Counted from the stretch's first letter, positions 16,149 to 25,189 are shown. The stretch is DNA of 64,000 bases from Bradyrhizobium sp. BR 10289 (GCF_019455385.1 NZ_JACOFR010000015.1:119886-183885); one strand, 5' to 3'. The notes: generated from the letters alone by a model not told the origin. Program-made: numbers and translations.

Positions 16149-17318
16149 TCAGGGATTATTCCGCAGCGCGTCTGGCTTCCGCAACGTGACCTGGAGACCA
16201 AGCTGCGGCTTCAAGACCAGATCGAAGCTCGGGCGCGTCTTTCCATCCTGGAACACCACGCCCTTCGGGCTGAAGGCGACCTTGTCCGAATTGTTGTTCA
16301 GCGTCTGCCATTTGCACGATATCGCGACGATACCATAGGCCGAAACCGGCTTGACTTCCCCAAGATCTGCCACGCCATTGCCGTTGGCATCGTGCCACAG
16401 GGCGAGGCCGGCCAGTTCTTTGCCGGTCAGAATGCCGTCACGGTCGTCATCGAGTGCGGCGAGTGGCGCGTATCCGTTGCTCCAGAACATCCAGAACGTG
16501 ACGTTGCCGAACAACTGGCGGCCGCTGTCGATCTTGCCATCGCGTGCGGGGTCGCTGACCAACCAGGCAGCTTTGGGAGTAATCCAGCTCCATTCCCGAC
16601 CTAGCCCGCTGCCATCGACGTCGAACGTCACCCGCGTGCCTGGTGCTTCGAGGTCGATGGCAGTGAGGCCATCGGCAAGCGGCACTGCGATGGGTGTGAC
16701 CGGGTGAGGCCGCTTTCCCAAGGTGGCGGCGTGTTCCTTCAGCGTCTCGATCTCGCGCTTATCCTTCTCGGCGTCGAGAAGGGGGATGAGATAAGAGGCG
16801 ACTTCGCCCGTCAGCGTCCGCCCGCGGAAACCAACCACCGTCAAGCTCTTTTCCTTCTCCCAGGCGTCGGTCGCGATTGTTCGATACTGCTCCACAGCAT
16901 CGTCCTTCCTGCCGGCCTGCTCGGTCAGCCAGGCGAGGCCGAGCCGGATCACAAGGTTATCCTTGTCCAGTTCCAACGCCTGCTTGTACGCTTTCAACGC
17001 GGCTTCCAGATGCGCCTGGGAGGCGGTAGTCAGAGTGAGGTCAGCGGCCGCCGTTACCGCACCGAAAGGAACGGCTGGCGGCTCAATGCCATGGTATGCC
17101 TTCGGCACCGTCAGCGGGTCGGACTTCTGGGCGTAAGCCATGCCGTGCGCACGACCGAGGTTCAGCAATGCCTCGACGCTGGTAGGATCGTCCTTGGCGA
17201 TCTTCTCCAGATTTTCGATGAGCCTGGCGACCGGGATACGTTCCTCTTCCACGCCCACCCACCTGCCGAGCGCCGGCGACGTCGCGGCAAGGAAAACGAT
17301 CAGCAACAGCAACCGCAC
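16149..17318 (-). CDS. exported TPR protein with EF-hand-like calcium sites
   Basis: 389 residues with a signal peptide (LLLLIVFLAATSPALG). Residues about 35-175 contain TPR-like helices, e.g. AALKAYKQALELDKDNLVIR and AWLTEQAGRKDDAVEQY. The C-terminal half has calcium-loop sequences DDDRDGILTGKE and DANGNGVADLGE, plus DVDGSG, in the style of EF-hand/dockerin loops. Probably a periplasmic protein-interaction module whose folding depends on calcium. Function unknown. Convergent with the GrlR-like gene across the 337-base gap. Confidence 0.75.
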   Translation of the reverse strand: MRLLLLIVFLAATSPALGRWVGVEEERIPVARLIENLEKIAKDDPTSVEALLNLGRAHGMAYAQKSDPLTVPKAYHGIEPPAVPFGAVTAAADLTLTTASQAHLEAALKAYKQALELDKDNLVIRLGLAWLTEQAGRKDDAVEQYRTIATDAWEKEKSLTVVGFRGRTLTGEVASYLIPLLDAEKDKREIETLKEHAATLGKRPHPVTPIAVPLADGLTAIDLEAPGTRVTFDVDGSGLGREWSWITPKAAWLVSDPARDGKIDSGRQLFGNVTFWMFWSNGYAPLAALDDDRDGILTGKELAGLALWHDANGNGVADLGEVKPVSAYGIVAISCKWQTLNNNSDKVAFSPKGVVFQDGKTRPSFDLVLKPQLGLQVTLRKPDALRNNP

Positions 17319-17383
17319 GGCAACTCCGTCTTGTAAAGGGAGATTGAGGGCAATTTATCCGGTGCACACTGACGAGGCTAGCT

Positions 17384-17470
17384 CGTACAATGGGTAGAGC
17401 GAAAGCGATACTCATCAAAGCCTCGCAACGAGGCAGCGATGGGTTTCGCAAGAGCTCAACCCATCCTACG
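17384..17470. repeat. decayed REP pair, GATGGGT family
   Basis: Left arm CGTACAATGGGTAGAGCGAA (forward) and right arm GATGGGTTTCGCAAGAGCTC followed by AACCCATCCTACG (reverse). The core differs from the GGGTGGGCAAAG REPs near the RAYT, so it is a second REP subfamily, already mutated. Confidence 0.55.
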
Positions 17471-17548
17471 CGCTCTGCGGACATTGCCGATATGGGTCAC
17501 GGGTCACGGATGGTGATATCAGTGATATCGCGCCCAGCATCAACTTGG

Positions 17549-17767
17549 CTATCGTGGACGGCGCGCGACCTCGATTGCTGCTTCGATCAGAGAGGCCGCA
17601 ATCTCTTTGCCGAAGGTGTTGATGGTGATTGGACCATCATCGGGCACACTAAGGTCAAAGAGCGTTCTCCCATCGTCCGAAAGAACTTCCATGCGAATTC
17701 CGTCGAACTCGACGTCGCTCGCCCATTGGTATTCCACGATCCGGTCTTCGAACGTCAACTTCCCCAT
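17549..17767 (-). CDS. small hypothetical protein
   Basis: 72 residues starting GKLTFEDRIVEYQWASDVEF; acidic N-terminal two-thirds with alternating hydrophobic residues typical of a beta-rich fold, then a short helix EIAASLIEAAIEVARRP. No clear Shine-Dalgarno and no recognised family. Codon use is somewhat less GC-rich than in flanking genes. Likely real because composition is protein-like in this frame only, but short. Confidence 0.5.
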   Translation of the reverse strand: MGKLTFEDRIVEYQWASDVEFDGIRMEVLSDDGRTLFDLSVPDDGPITINTFGKEIAASLIEAAIEVARRPR

Positions 17768-17954
17768 TGTGCGAGCTTATCATGTTGCGGGAACTGCGCC
17801 ACCTCGATTGGCGGTCTCTCGTTTGAGAATGTCAGCTTTTGGCCCGAAGGCGAAGGTCGGCTCTGCTGTCCCGTACGTCGGCAATCGGGGCTAGACCGGT
17901 CATCCTAGAGGCGCGGCCAAATCGACACGAATGTCCCACGGCGAACATTGGCAA

Positions 17955-18365
17955 TCAGGACGAATTGCCCATTTTGCAGATGATCGGCAAGACTGCTGTC
18001 GTTACAAGCGGTGCAAGCGGGAGGGAGTGAGGCTTGAGAATATCGACCCAGATGGCCTCCTCAATTTCCGCCAAGGGACTGACATCCGCGTCGAGGCTAA
18101 CCGCTAAGAGATGCGCGACCACTTCGTGTTCGGGTTCGTTTGCAGCCGCGGCTGTAAATACGCCCAGAAAACGCGCTCCCAAGCTTTGGAAGGTTGCGCC
18201 CAGCTCTTCGCGAAGCTCTCTCACAAGCGCTTGCAGAGGCGTTTCGCCCGCCTCCATCTTGCCTCCCGGCAGCATGTAGCGGTCCGTACCGCGCTTGCGA
18301 ACAAGCAGAACCTCTCCAATCGCGTTTTGCACCAACGCTGCGGCGACGATAATTTGAGCCGTCAT
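17955..18365 (-). CDS. Nudix hydrolase
   Basis: 136 residues. The Nudix box GX5EX7REUXEEXGU is complete: G35 KMEAG E41, then R49-E-L-R-E-E-L-G56. Such enzymes hydrolyse nucleoside diphosphates linked to another group. The start ATG overlaps the stop of the upstream LOG gene (ATGA at 18362-18365), so the two are translationally coupled. Substrate unknown; a nucleotide product or damaged nucleotide linked to the LOG reaction is possible. Confidence 0.88.
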   Translation of the reverse strand: MTAQIIVAAALVQNAIGEVLLVRKRGTDRYMLPGGKMEAGETPLQALVRELREELGATFQSLGARFLGVFTAAAANEPEHEVVAHLLAVSLDADVSPLAEIEEAIWVDILKPHSLPLAPLVTTAVLPIICKMGNSS

Positions 18366-18943
18366 GCTTTGACTACGTCGTTCGAAGACCATTTTCGCGG
18401 TGGGGGCACATAGGACTGGAACGCGGCAAGCAGCGCCTCAACCTGGTCGGAGAAGCTCACCATGTCTGCAAAGGCCGGGATCATGAAACCTTCCGCCACC
18501 ATTCGGGTAATCATCGCCTGAAGCGGATCGAAATAATGTTTGATATTGAGGAAGCCGCATGGTTTGGCGTGGATGCCCAACTGACCCCAGGTCCATTGCT
18601 CGAATATCTCTTCGAGGGTACCAGCTCCACCGGGAAGTGCCATGAATGAGTCGCCCAACTCAGACATCTTGGTCTTTCGTTCGTGCATCGTTTCGACCAC
18701 ATGGAGTTCGGTGAGGCCACGATGCGCGATCTCGCGCTCAACCAGCGCACGCGGCACGACGCCAATGACCTTCCCGCCCGCGTTCATTGCAGCGTCGGCG
18801 ATCACTCCCATGAGTCCGACACGCCCTCCACCGTAGACGATCGTTGCGCCGGTTGCCGCAATGGCACGTGCTGCGGCAGCGGCGGCAACGCCGTAGTAGG
18901 GATCGATACCCGGACTTGATCCGCAAAATACACATATCCGCAT
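18362..18943 (-). CDS. LOG-family cytokinin riboside 5'-monophosphate phosphoribohydrolase
   Basis: 193 residues, typical LOG (TIGR00730) length. The N-terminal CVFCGSSPG, the glycine loop GGGRVGLMG (37-45), the catalytic Arg88-Lys89 in HERK, and PGGAGTLEE (103-111) are all present. LOG enzymes cleave ribose-phosphate from cytokinin nucleotides to give free cytokinin bases; some bacterial members act on other nucleotide monophosphates. ATG 18943 begins at the first conserved strand; a 35-residue extension upstream is not conserved-looking. Followed by a Nudix gene with a 4-base overlap. Confidence 0.88.
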   Translation of the reverse strand: MRICVFCGSSPGIDPYYGVAAAAAARAIAATGATIVYGGGRVGLMGVIADAAMNAGGKVIGVVPRALVEREIAHRGLTELHVVETMHERKTKMSELGDSFMALPGGAGTLEEIFEQWTWGQLGIHAKPCGFLNIKHYFDPLQAMITRMVAEGFMIPAFADMVSFSDQVEALLAAFQSYVPPPRKWSSNDVVKA

Positions 18944-19265
18944 GGCGACCTCGTGCGCGCTTCGCAGGGACCTGTAGGGAATCAGGACGCGAACTCGATA
19001 TCGTCCTCTTGAGCCTGGAGAGGCAAGCGGCCCGATATCGCGCTTCATAGCCTTTTTTCAGAGCACCTCCTGGCGCGTATCACTTCGCCTCTTGGCCCAT
19101 CTGCGAAGTTGCGCCTCGGCGGTCGGAAGTCCGCTCGTTGAGCCAGAGCGGACCAGAATTGCTCAATCTGAGTTCTTCGCTCATTGACCCGAAGCGGACC
19201 GGGGATCGGTCTTGTGGTAAGGCGTTCCCAGTCCGATTGTCGAGTAGGGATGGCCGAACTTTGTG

Positions 19266-19796
19266 ATGCACAACATTCGTGACGTCTACATCCTGCTAAT
19301 GGCAGCATTCGTGATGATTCCGGGAAGCTCCGTCGTAAGAGCGGCCGACGGCCGACTTGCTTACTTTTCAGACGAAGTGCCTGTTGAAGTTCCGAAGCCT
19401 GAACTCCTGCCGTCAACGGGTCAGGTCATCTTCGCCAAGGTGCGGGTCATGGATCGACCCACATTTCTGCTTCTTCCCGATCAGTCCGGGCGTCCCCCGG
19501 CGGAAAAGCTCCGCGAGCCCTGGTCAGCTTCGTTACAGGTGCTCAATGTCATTCGCGGGCCGCGACCAGAACGAGATCGCCTAAATGTTAGGTTCGGTGG
19601 GGGCGATCCAAAGTACGACTACGCTTTGGGGCCCAGCATCCCGAGCCAGCTCGCGCGGGACTATTTTGTCGCGATGTACGAAGACGCCTTGGGGTTTCAC
19701 CTTATCGAAATTCCTATAAGCGCTGCCAAGTACAACGAGTGGCAGCAAGAGATCATTGACTTTGAGCGAGAGCGGCTGAGGTCGTTGCGAAAATAA
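19266..19796 (+). CDS. exported hypothetical protein
   Basis: 176 residues with an N-terminal hydrophobic stretch (VYILLMAAFVMIPGSSVV) and an Ala cleavage site before DGRLAYFSDE. The mature region contains beta-rich segments such as GQVIFAKVRVMD and ASLQVLNVIRGP; the C-terminus is a charged helix. Base composition is lower in GC than in neighbours. Start ATG 19266, with GTG 3 bases earlier. No family recognised; probably a periplasmic protein in the accessory stretch. Confidence 0.65.
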   Translation: MHNIRDVYILLMAAFVMIPGSSVVRAADGRLAYFSDEVPVEVPKPELLPSTGQVIFAKVRVMDRPTFLLLPDQSGRPPAEKLREPWSASLQVLNVIRGPRPERDRLNVRFGGGDPKYDYALGPSIPSQLARDYFVAMYEDALGFHLIEIPISAAKYNEWQQEIIDFERERLRSLRK

Positions 19797-19901
19797 TCAA
19801 AGATCGAGGGTCCGCTTCTGGCCCAAGCCGGACCCCGGACGAACTGCGCCGATACGCCGCTATCAGGAGCGTTGCAGACCTCGAGCGAAGGGCAGACCAA
19901 C

Positions 19902-20348
19902 CTAGCCGGTCGGCTGACGTTCTCGCCGCGTCCACGTCGCCCGCTCGGCGAAGACCTGGCTGACCTCTGCAACATGCTCCGTGCCCCATGTGCAGAGCGG
20001 CACGAGCGCCTCGGCCAGACTCCGGCCTAACGGCGTGAGGCTATAGTCCACCCGCGGCGGCACCTCCTTGTAATCGGTCCGCTTCACCAGGCCGTCGGCC
20101 TCGAGCTCCTTGAGCTGCTGGATCAGCACCTTGTCGCTGACATCACGCACGGCGCGCCTGAGCTCGCCGTAGCGGGTCGGGCCGTCCTGGGCGAGGAAGT
20201 AGAGGATCAGCGGCTTCCACTTGCCGGCGATGACCCGGAGAGTCGCATCGAGGCCGCAGGTGAAGCCGGGCAGAGTCGGCGTGCAGCGCTGGACCGCTGG
20301 TGGCGTCTGCGCCCGCGAAGAGATTGGGTCTGAACGATCGATCGACAT
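19902..20348 (-). CDS. HxlR-family transcriptional regulator
   Basis: 148 residues. Core winged-helix signature: CGLDATLRVIAGKWKPLIL, FLAQDGPTRYGELRR, DKVLIQQLKELEADGLVKR and the wing VPPRVDYSLTPLGRSL. The CGLDATL cysteine (about Cys31) is in the position that acts as a redox sensor in some HxlR/YodB/HypR proteins. Divergent from an SDR gene. The spacer has the ACC-AAAA-GGT dyad close to the start (about 20364). Confidence 0.9.
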   Translation of the reverse strand: MSIDRSDPISSRAQTPPAVQRCTPTLPGFTCGLDATLRVIAGKWKPLILYFLAQDGPTRYGELRRAVRDVSDKVLIQQLKELEADGLVKRTDYKEVPPRVDYSLTPLGRSLAEALVPLCTWGTEHVAEVSQVFAERATWTRRERQPTG

Positions 20349-20434
20349 TTTTTTTGGCACTTACCAAAAGGTGCATACTTGTCGATAGGTGGGTACGCCG
20401 CCAGCTCAGTGCAACCTCAATGAAGGAGCACATC

Positions 20435-21169
20435 ATGAGCAGACTACAAGGCAAGACGGCAGTGGTGACCGGCGGCGGAACCGGGATCGGACTTGGAGCC
20501 GCGAAGCGGTTCGTCGACGAAGGTGCGTTCGTCTATCTGTTCGGACGGCGGCAGGAGCCGCTTGATGCGGCCGTTGCGCAACTCGGCTCCTCGGCGCGCG
20601 CGATCAGGGGCTCGGTGACTGACATGTCCGATCTCGACCGGCTGTACGCAACGGTGAAAGCCGAGCGCGGCGGGCTCGACATTCTGTTCGCCAACGCCGG
20701 CACCGGGTTGTTCGCGCCGCTCGGCGAGATCACGGTCGAGCACTACGACCACATCTTCGACGTCAACGTGAAGGGTCTTGTGTTTTCGGTGCAGAAGGCG
20801 CTGCCGTTGATGCGCCGCGGCTCGTCGATCATCCTGACCGGCTCGAGCACGGGCGTGATGGGGACGCCGCAATTCAGCATCTACAGCGCGACCAAGGCCG
20901 CGATCCGCAATCTCGCGCGCAGCTGGGCCCAGGACCTGCGCGGCACCGGCATCCGCGTCAACGTGCTGTCTCCCGGGCCGACCAAGACCGAGCTCGCGCT
21001 GGAGATCGTAGGCGAGGAAGCGTTCGATGCGCTCGGCAGCACAACGCCGCTCGGGCGCGTCGCTGATCCGGCCGAGACAGGTGCGGTCGCTGCGTTCCTG
21101 GCCTCCGCAGACAGCAGCTACATGACCGGCGGCGAGGTCTTCGTCGACGGCGGTCTCGCGCAAGTCTGA
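20435..21169 (+). CDS. short-chain dehydrogenase/reductase
   Basis: 244 residues. TGGGTGIG at 12-19, ANAG at 86-89, Ser137, Tyr150 and Lys154 form the classical SDR active site; FGRRQ after strand 2 suggests NADP(H). AAGGAG lies 6 bases before ATG 20435. Divergent from the HxlR regulator, the usual pairing when the regulator senses a reactive aldehyde or quinone and derepresses the reductase. Substrate unknown. Confidence 0.9.
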   Translation: MSRLQGKTAVVTGGGTGIGLGAAKRFVDEGAFVYLFGRRQEPLDAAVAQLGSSARAIRGSVTDMSDLDRLYATVKAERGGLDILFANAGTGLFAPLGEITVEHYDHIFDVNVKGLVFSVQKALPLMRRGSSIILTGSSTGVMGTPQFSIYSATKAAIRNLARSWAQDLRGTGIRVNVLSPGPTKTELALEIVGEEAFDALGSTTPLGRVADPAETGAVAAFLASADSSYMTGGEVFVDGGLAQV

Positions 21170-21242
21170 GGCTTGAGCGCGTCAAGGCGAGGGCTTCGGT
21201 CATTCGATCGAAGCCCTCGATGCGTTGACGCGTGCGCGCTTC

Positions 21243-22127
21243 CTAAATCCCCAGAATCTTCCTTGCGTTGGCCTTCAGCACCTTCGGCCGGATCTCGTCG
21301 CGGATGTCGATCTTGGCAAAGTCCGACAGCCAGCGGTCGGGCGTGATCACCGGCCAGTCCGAGCCGAACAGCATCTTGTCCTGCAGGATCGAGTTGATGT
21401 AGCGCACCAGGATCGGCGGGAAGTATTTCGGCGACCAGCCGGAGAGGTCGATATAGACGTTGGGCTTGTGGGTCGCGACCGAGAGCGCTTCTTCCTGCCA
21501 TGGGAAGGAGGGATGGGCGAGGATGATCTTGAGGTCGGGGAAATCGGCCGCGACGTCGTCCATGTACATCGGGTTGGAATATTTCAGCCGCATCCCCATG
21601 CCGCCGGGCATGCCCGAGCCGACGCCGGTCTGGCCGGTGTGGAACAGCGCGATCGCGCCGCCATTGTTGATCTCTTCGTAGAGCGGATAGGCCATGCGGT
21701 CGTTGGCGTAGAAGCCCTGCATGGTCGGGTGGAATTTGAAGCCGCGCACGCCGTACTCCTCGATCAGCTTGCGCGCCTCGCGCACCCCGAGCTTGCCCTT
21801 GTGCGGGTCGATCGAGACGAAGGGAATGAGGACGTCGAGATGCTCGGAGGCGATCTCCAGCATCTCCTCGTTCTTGTAGCGGCGGAAGCCGGTCTCGCGC
21901 TCGGCGTCGACCGGGAAGATCACGGCGGCGATGTTCTTGGAGCGGTAGTAGGCCGCGGTCTCCGGCACGGTCGGCGGATGCTTGTGCGGCGACCTGAAAT
22001 ACTCCGCCATCTGCGCCTGGAAATCGTCATAGCCGTCGTCGGGATGGGTGCCGCAGGGCTCCTCGGCATGGGTGTGGATGTCGATGGCGACGACTTTGTC
22101 GATATCAGGCAGCTTCAGCTTCGGCAT
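21243..22127 (-). CDS. amidohydrolase 2 family (ACMSD-like) metal-dependent hydrolase or decarboxylase
   Basis: 294 residues. Metal motifs DIHTH (residue 17-20), GFKFHP, ALFHTGQ, LAHPSFPWQEE and FGSDWP follow the order expected for PF04909. The family includes decarboxylases such as ACMSD and 4-oxalomesaconate hydratases, as well as lactonases. It is a single gene with convergent SDR at its 3' end. The substrate is probably an aromatic or cyclic carboxylate. ATG 22127. Confidence 0.88.
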   Translation of the reverse strand: MPKLKLPDIDKVVAIDIHTHAEEPCGTHPDDGYDDFQAQMAEYFRSPHKHPPTVPETAAYYRSKNIAAVIFPVDAERETGFRRYKNEEMLEIASEHLDVLIPFVSIDPHKGKLGVREARKLIEEYGVRGFKFHPTMQGFYANDRMAYPLYEEINNGGAIALFHTGQTGVGSGMPGGMGMRLKYSNPMYMDDVAADFPDLKIILAHPSFPWQEEALSVATHKPNVYIDLSGWSPKYFPPILVRYINSILQDKMLFGSDWPVITPDRWLSDFAKIDIRDEIRPKVLKANARKILGI

Positions 22128-22468
22128 TGGTGTCCTCCCGACCGGTTGTCAAATTGATTATAGGATATAACGAATTTGGCAAGCGCCGGCGGCGGCGAAA
22201 CCGCCGCCCGCGAAAGTCTTTGCGGTGCTTGACCGGCGGCAGGACGGATCGGGCCGAACCGGCCTCATCTACTGTGCATGGGGTTGTTTTCGAGATTTTG
22301 CCGGGGTGGAACCGGGCGGTTAACATTGACATGACCTCCCGCCATGCCTTAAGAACCGCCCCGTCCCGGGCGGTCGGTCCGCCAGCGGGAAAGATCTCAT
22401 TTTGCCACATTCGCGCGTGCCGAAACGGGTGTGCCGAACACGGCCTTTCGAACGTTCAGGATTCTGCC
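22128..22468. other. 341-base rpmJ upstream region
   Basis: No credible gene. A hairpin ACCGCCC-CGTCCC-GGGCGGT lies at 22355-22374. The region around 22150-22175 is AT-rich (GATTATAGGATATAACG) and may hold the promoter of the amidohydrolase on the minus strand. The long leader before rpmJ suggests separate transcription of the ribosomal gene. Confidence 0.4.
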
Positions 22469-22594
22469 ATGAAGGTCCGTAACTCGCTGAAGTCGCTGCG
22501 CGGTCGCCATCGCGCCAACCGCCTGGTCCGCCGCAAGGGCCGGGTCTACGTGATCAACAAGGTGCAGCGCCGCTTCAAGGCTCGCCAGGGCTGA
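22469..22594 (+). CDS. rpmJ: 50S ribosomal protein L36, zinc-free type
   Basis: 41 residues, MKVRNSLKSLRGRHRANR then RKGRVYVINKVQRRFKARQG, the C-minus form of bL36 that lacks the CCHC zinc ligands. It is the small basic protein of the large subunit that contacts 23S rRNA. Located as a single gene, not in the spc operon, as usual in alphaproteobacteria. Too short to show any ambiguity in start. Confidence 0.96.
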   Translation: MKVRNSLKSLRGRHRANRLVRRKGRVYVINKVQRRFKARQG

Positions 22595-22653
22595 GCTGAG
22601 CGGCTAAGCCCTCGCGCGCGCCCCGCAAGACCACGGTTTCACACGAGTTTGAC

Positions 22654-22680
22654 GCCGCCCCTGCTATGCAAGGGCGGCTT
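22654..22680 (+). terminator. weak intrinsic terminator after rpmJ
   Basis: GCCGCCC (22654-22660) pairs with GGGCGGC (22672-22678), followed by only TTTG. The stem is strong but the T-run is short. Confidence 0.45.
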
Positions 22681-22700
22681 TGCGCGTTTAGACTTCGTCC

Positions 22701-23342
22701 ATGGCAGTGAGATTCCTTTGTGCGCGCACCCTGTGCCTGGCCCTCGTGCTGGGCGCCATGGGCTCGGCTCCGGCCCTTGCTCAGAAGGAACTGCCGGCCC
22801 CGCCCGGCAAGGAGCAGAAGAAGCTCCCGGAGGCGCCTGCAAAACTGCCCAAGGTCGACCGCACCAAGAATCTCGATTTCCTGTTCGGCGCGCTGAAGGC
22901 CGCTCCCGACGAGGCCAGTGCCAAGCATGTCGAGGCGCGGATCTGGGCAATCTGGATCCAGACCCCGAGCGACACCGCCTCGCTGCTGATGGCGCGGGCC
23001 AAGACCGCGGTCGACGCCAAGAAAATCGATGTTGCGATCAAGCTGCTGGATTCGGTCATCAAGCTCAGGCCCGACTATATCGAGGCCTGGAACCGGCGCG
23101 CCACGCTCTACTACATGCAGAACGACTACGCCCGCTCGCTCGCCGACATCCGCGAGGTGCTGATCCGCGAGCCCCGTCATTTCGGCGCGCTCGCAGGCCT
23201 CGGCATGATCATGCAGGAGGTGGGCGACGAGAAGCGTGCGCTCGACGCCTACCGCAAGGCGCTCGCCGTCAATCCGTATCTCGAGAAAATCCCCGACCAG
23301 GTCAAGGCGCTGACCGAGAAGGTCGAGGGCCGGGATATTTAG
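22701..23342 (+). CDS. exported TPR protein
   Basis: 213 residues with a signal peptide ending ALAQ. After a Pro/Lys-rich linker, TPR-like repeats run from about 70 to 205: AAPDEASAKHVEARIWAIW, AKKIDVAIKLLDSVIKLRPD, NRRATLYYMQNDYARSLAD and EKRALDAYRKALAVNPYLE. Periplasmic scaffold role is likely. ATG 22701. Next gene 23468 is also exported; both are separate from rpmJ transcription. Confidence 0.82.
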   Translation: MAVRFLCARTLCLALVLGAMGSAPALAQKELPAPPGKEQKKLPEAPAKLPKVDRTKNLDFLFGALKAAPDEASAKHVEARIWAIWIQTPSDTASLLMARAKTAVDAKKIDVAIKLLDSVIKLRPDYIEAWNRRATLYYMQNDYARSLADIREVLIREPRHFGALAGLGMIMQEVGDEKRALDAYRKALAVNPYLEKIPDQVKALTEKVEGRDI

Positions 23343-23467
23343 CCGACAAGTCGATCATGTCTTGAGCGAATGCGGCATCCGCGGATTAACCACGATCCGA
23401 AGCGCGGCATCTTCAGGACTATTGCCGGCGCCGCCGCAGGCCTACCTGCAGGGCAGGAGCAAAAGCC

Positions 23468-23728
23468 ATGAAGCGTTTGATCTTTGCAGGCGTCCTGCTG
23501 CTTGCGTCGGGAACGGTGAGCTTCGCCGACGGGCTGTTCTGGGTGGTCGGCAACCGCGCCACCGGCAAGTGCAACATCGTGACCAGCAATCCCGTCATCG
23601 ACGGCGACATCTGGTTCGGCGACGGCCCCTACAAGTCCAAGGCCGATGCCAAGCTCGCCCGCTCGACCATCCGCGCCTGTCCCGCGCCGACGCCCGACGA
23701 GGAGAAGGCCGAGGACGGCTCGAACTAG
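23468..23728 (+). CDS. small exported hypothetical protein
   Basis: 86 residues: signal peptide (FAGVLLLASGTVSFADG) then a compact domain LFWVVGNRATGKCNIVTSNP with two cysteines (also IRACP), giving one possible disulfide. AGGAG precedes the ATG. The fold and role are unknown. Confidence 0.75.
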   Translation: MKRLIFAGVLLLASGTVSFADGLFWVVGNRATGKCNIVTSNPVIDGDIWFGDGPYKSKADAKLARSTIRACPAPTPDEEKAEDGSN

Positions 23729-23747
23729 GTCGGCGACCGCGGCCCCT

Positions 23748-24988
23748 TCAGGCTGCCGCCGGCGGCCGCTCCTTGGGCCAATAGCTCGACGGCGAGGGCG
23801 CGGCGGGACTCAGTTTTGCGCCGGCCTTGCCCGCCATCCGCGTCGTGATCTCGCAGATGTCCTGCACCGAGCGCTGCATCGACAATCGCGGATAGGTCTC
23901 ATGGAGCGTCGCGGCGGTAGCCGCCTGCGCGGCCTCGGGATCTTCGAGCACCGCTTCGACGGCCGCAGCGATGCTGTCGGCATCCTGGGCGAAGCCGAAG
24001 CGGGAGAGGCGCGGGAAATTCGCCTGCGAGAAGCTGTTGGCATCGAAGATCGGCACCGTCGAGGCGCCGAGCGCGAAGAACACGCGGTCGTGTACCGAGA
24101 GATCGACATTGGGATTGAGCGAGGCCGCGCCAAGATAAGTCCCGAGATTTTCGCGCAAGCCGTCGAACGGCATGGGCCCGAGAAAACGGGCGTGAGGCGT
24201 CTCGCCCTTGAAATCCTCCCAGCCGCCGCCGATGAATCCACCGGATATCTCGACAGCACCGCGCCCACCTCGCGGGTGCGCACCGCCCGCGTGTAATTGT
24301 CGAGCCGGGTCAGGATCGCATTGAAGACATCCCCGCCCGGCGTCAGATGGACCAGATGCTCGGCTGCAACGTTGCAGATGATCTCGGGAAACGCCGAGCA
24401 ATTCCTGCCGCGCGCGGTGGCGATCGCATCGAACAGGATGGCGAACAGTTTTGGCGGCAGCATCGTGCGCCAGGCGCGCTCTAGCCTGGCCGGATTCCAG
24501 TCGGACTTGGCGAACACGATGCGGCCGTTGCGCTTGTCCGCCGGCCGGGCGCCGAAGAAGCCGGGATCGGGAATACCGATATGGGTCCCGAACGCCGCGC
24601 CGTTGGCGTGCAGATGGTTCTGGTTGAACGCGGCATGATCCGGAAACACGTAGCCGTGCACGATGTAAGGACTGCTCAGCCGGTGGCGGCGCGGGAAATA
24701 GGAAGGGTGGTCGCAATTCCAGTTGAATACGGGAAGCTCCGCCGCGTCCCAGAGCAGCTTGCCGTCCCTGGCGAAGATCTCGAGGCCGATTCCCGACATC
24801 ACCAGTGCCATCATCTCGTCGCGCCGCGGCAGCAGCGCTTCCATCCGCGCCGGCGTGTCAGGCGCCTCCAGATCGAGGACCTTGACCTCATGGCCGAGCC
24901 GGTCGAGCTCGGCGGCCGCCATCAGGAGGAGGCCGCGCACCGACAGATAGGCGCTGTTGGTCGCGGACAGGATGCAGATCAGGGACAT
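23748..24988 (-). pseudogene. GT-B/CgeB-like glycosyltransferase, frameshifted
   Basis: The first about 245 residues (from ATG 24988, SLICILSATNSAYLSVRGLL) and the last about 170 residues (VEISGGFIGGGWEDFKG through SVHDRVFFALGASTVPIF, ending 23748) are both protein-like but lie in different minus-strand frames. The joint is at about 24250-24270, at GAGGTGGGCGCGGTGC on the coding strand; one missing G there would restore a single frame. The C-terminal part has the GT-B style G..TVPIFDANSF segment. It is divergent from glf. Either a recent null allele or a one-base sequence error; a programmed shift lacks a slippery heptamer. Confidence 0.7.
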
Positions 24989-25189
24989 GGTCGGCAGTCT
25001 CCGAGGAACAATGGCGTGGCCGGCTTGCCGATTGCAGCGCCGTCTCGCCGCTCACGTTGAACGCTCGGGACACCTCTCCCGGGCGCGCGATTTGATGGCG
25101 CACCCCGCAATAGTTGCGCCTGAAGTCGCGAACCGCATCGTTGAAGCCTCGTCGGCCGTGCCTCCGACGCAGAGGGATGGGGGACTCGC

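Noticed and set aside
24250..24270. Programmed -1 frameshift in the glycosyltransferase gene
   Set aside because: No slippery heptamer or downstream pseudoknot seen; a base loss or sequence error explains it better.
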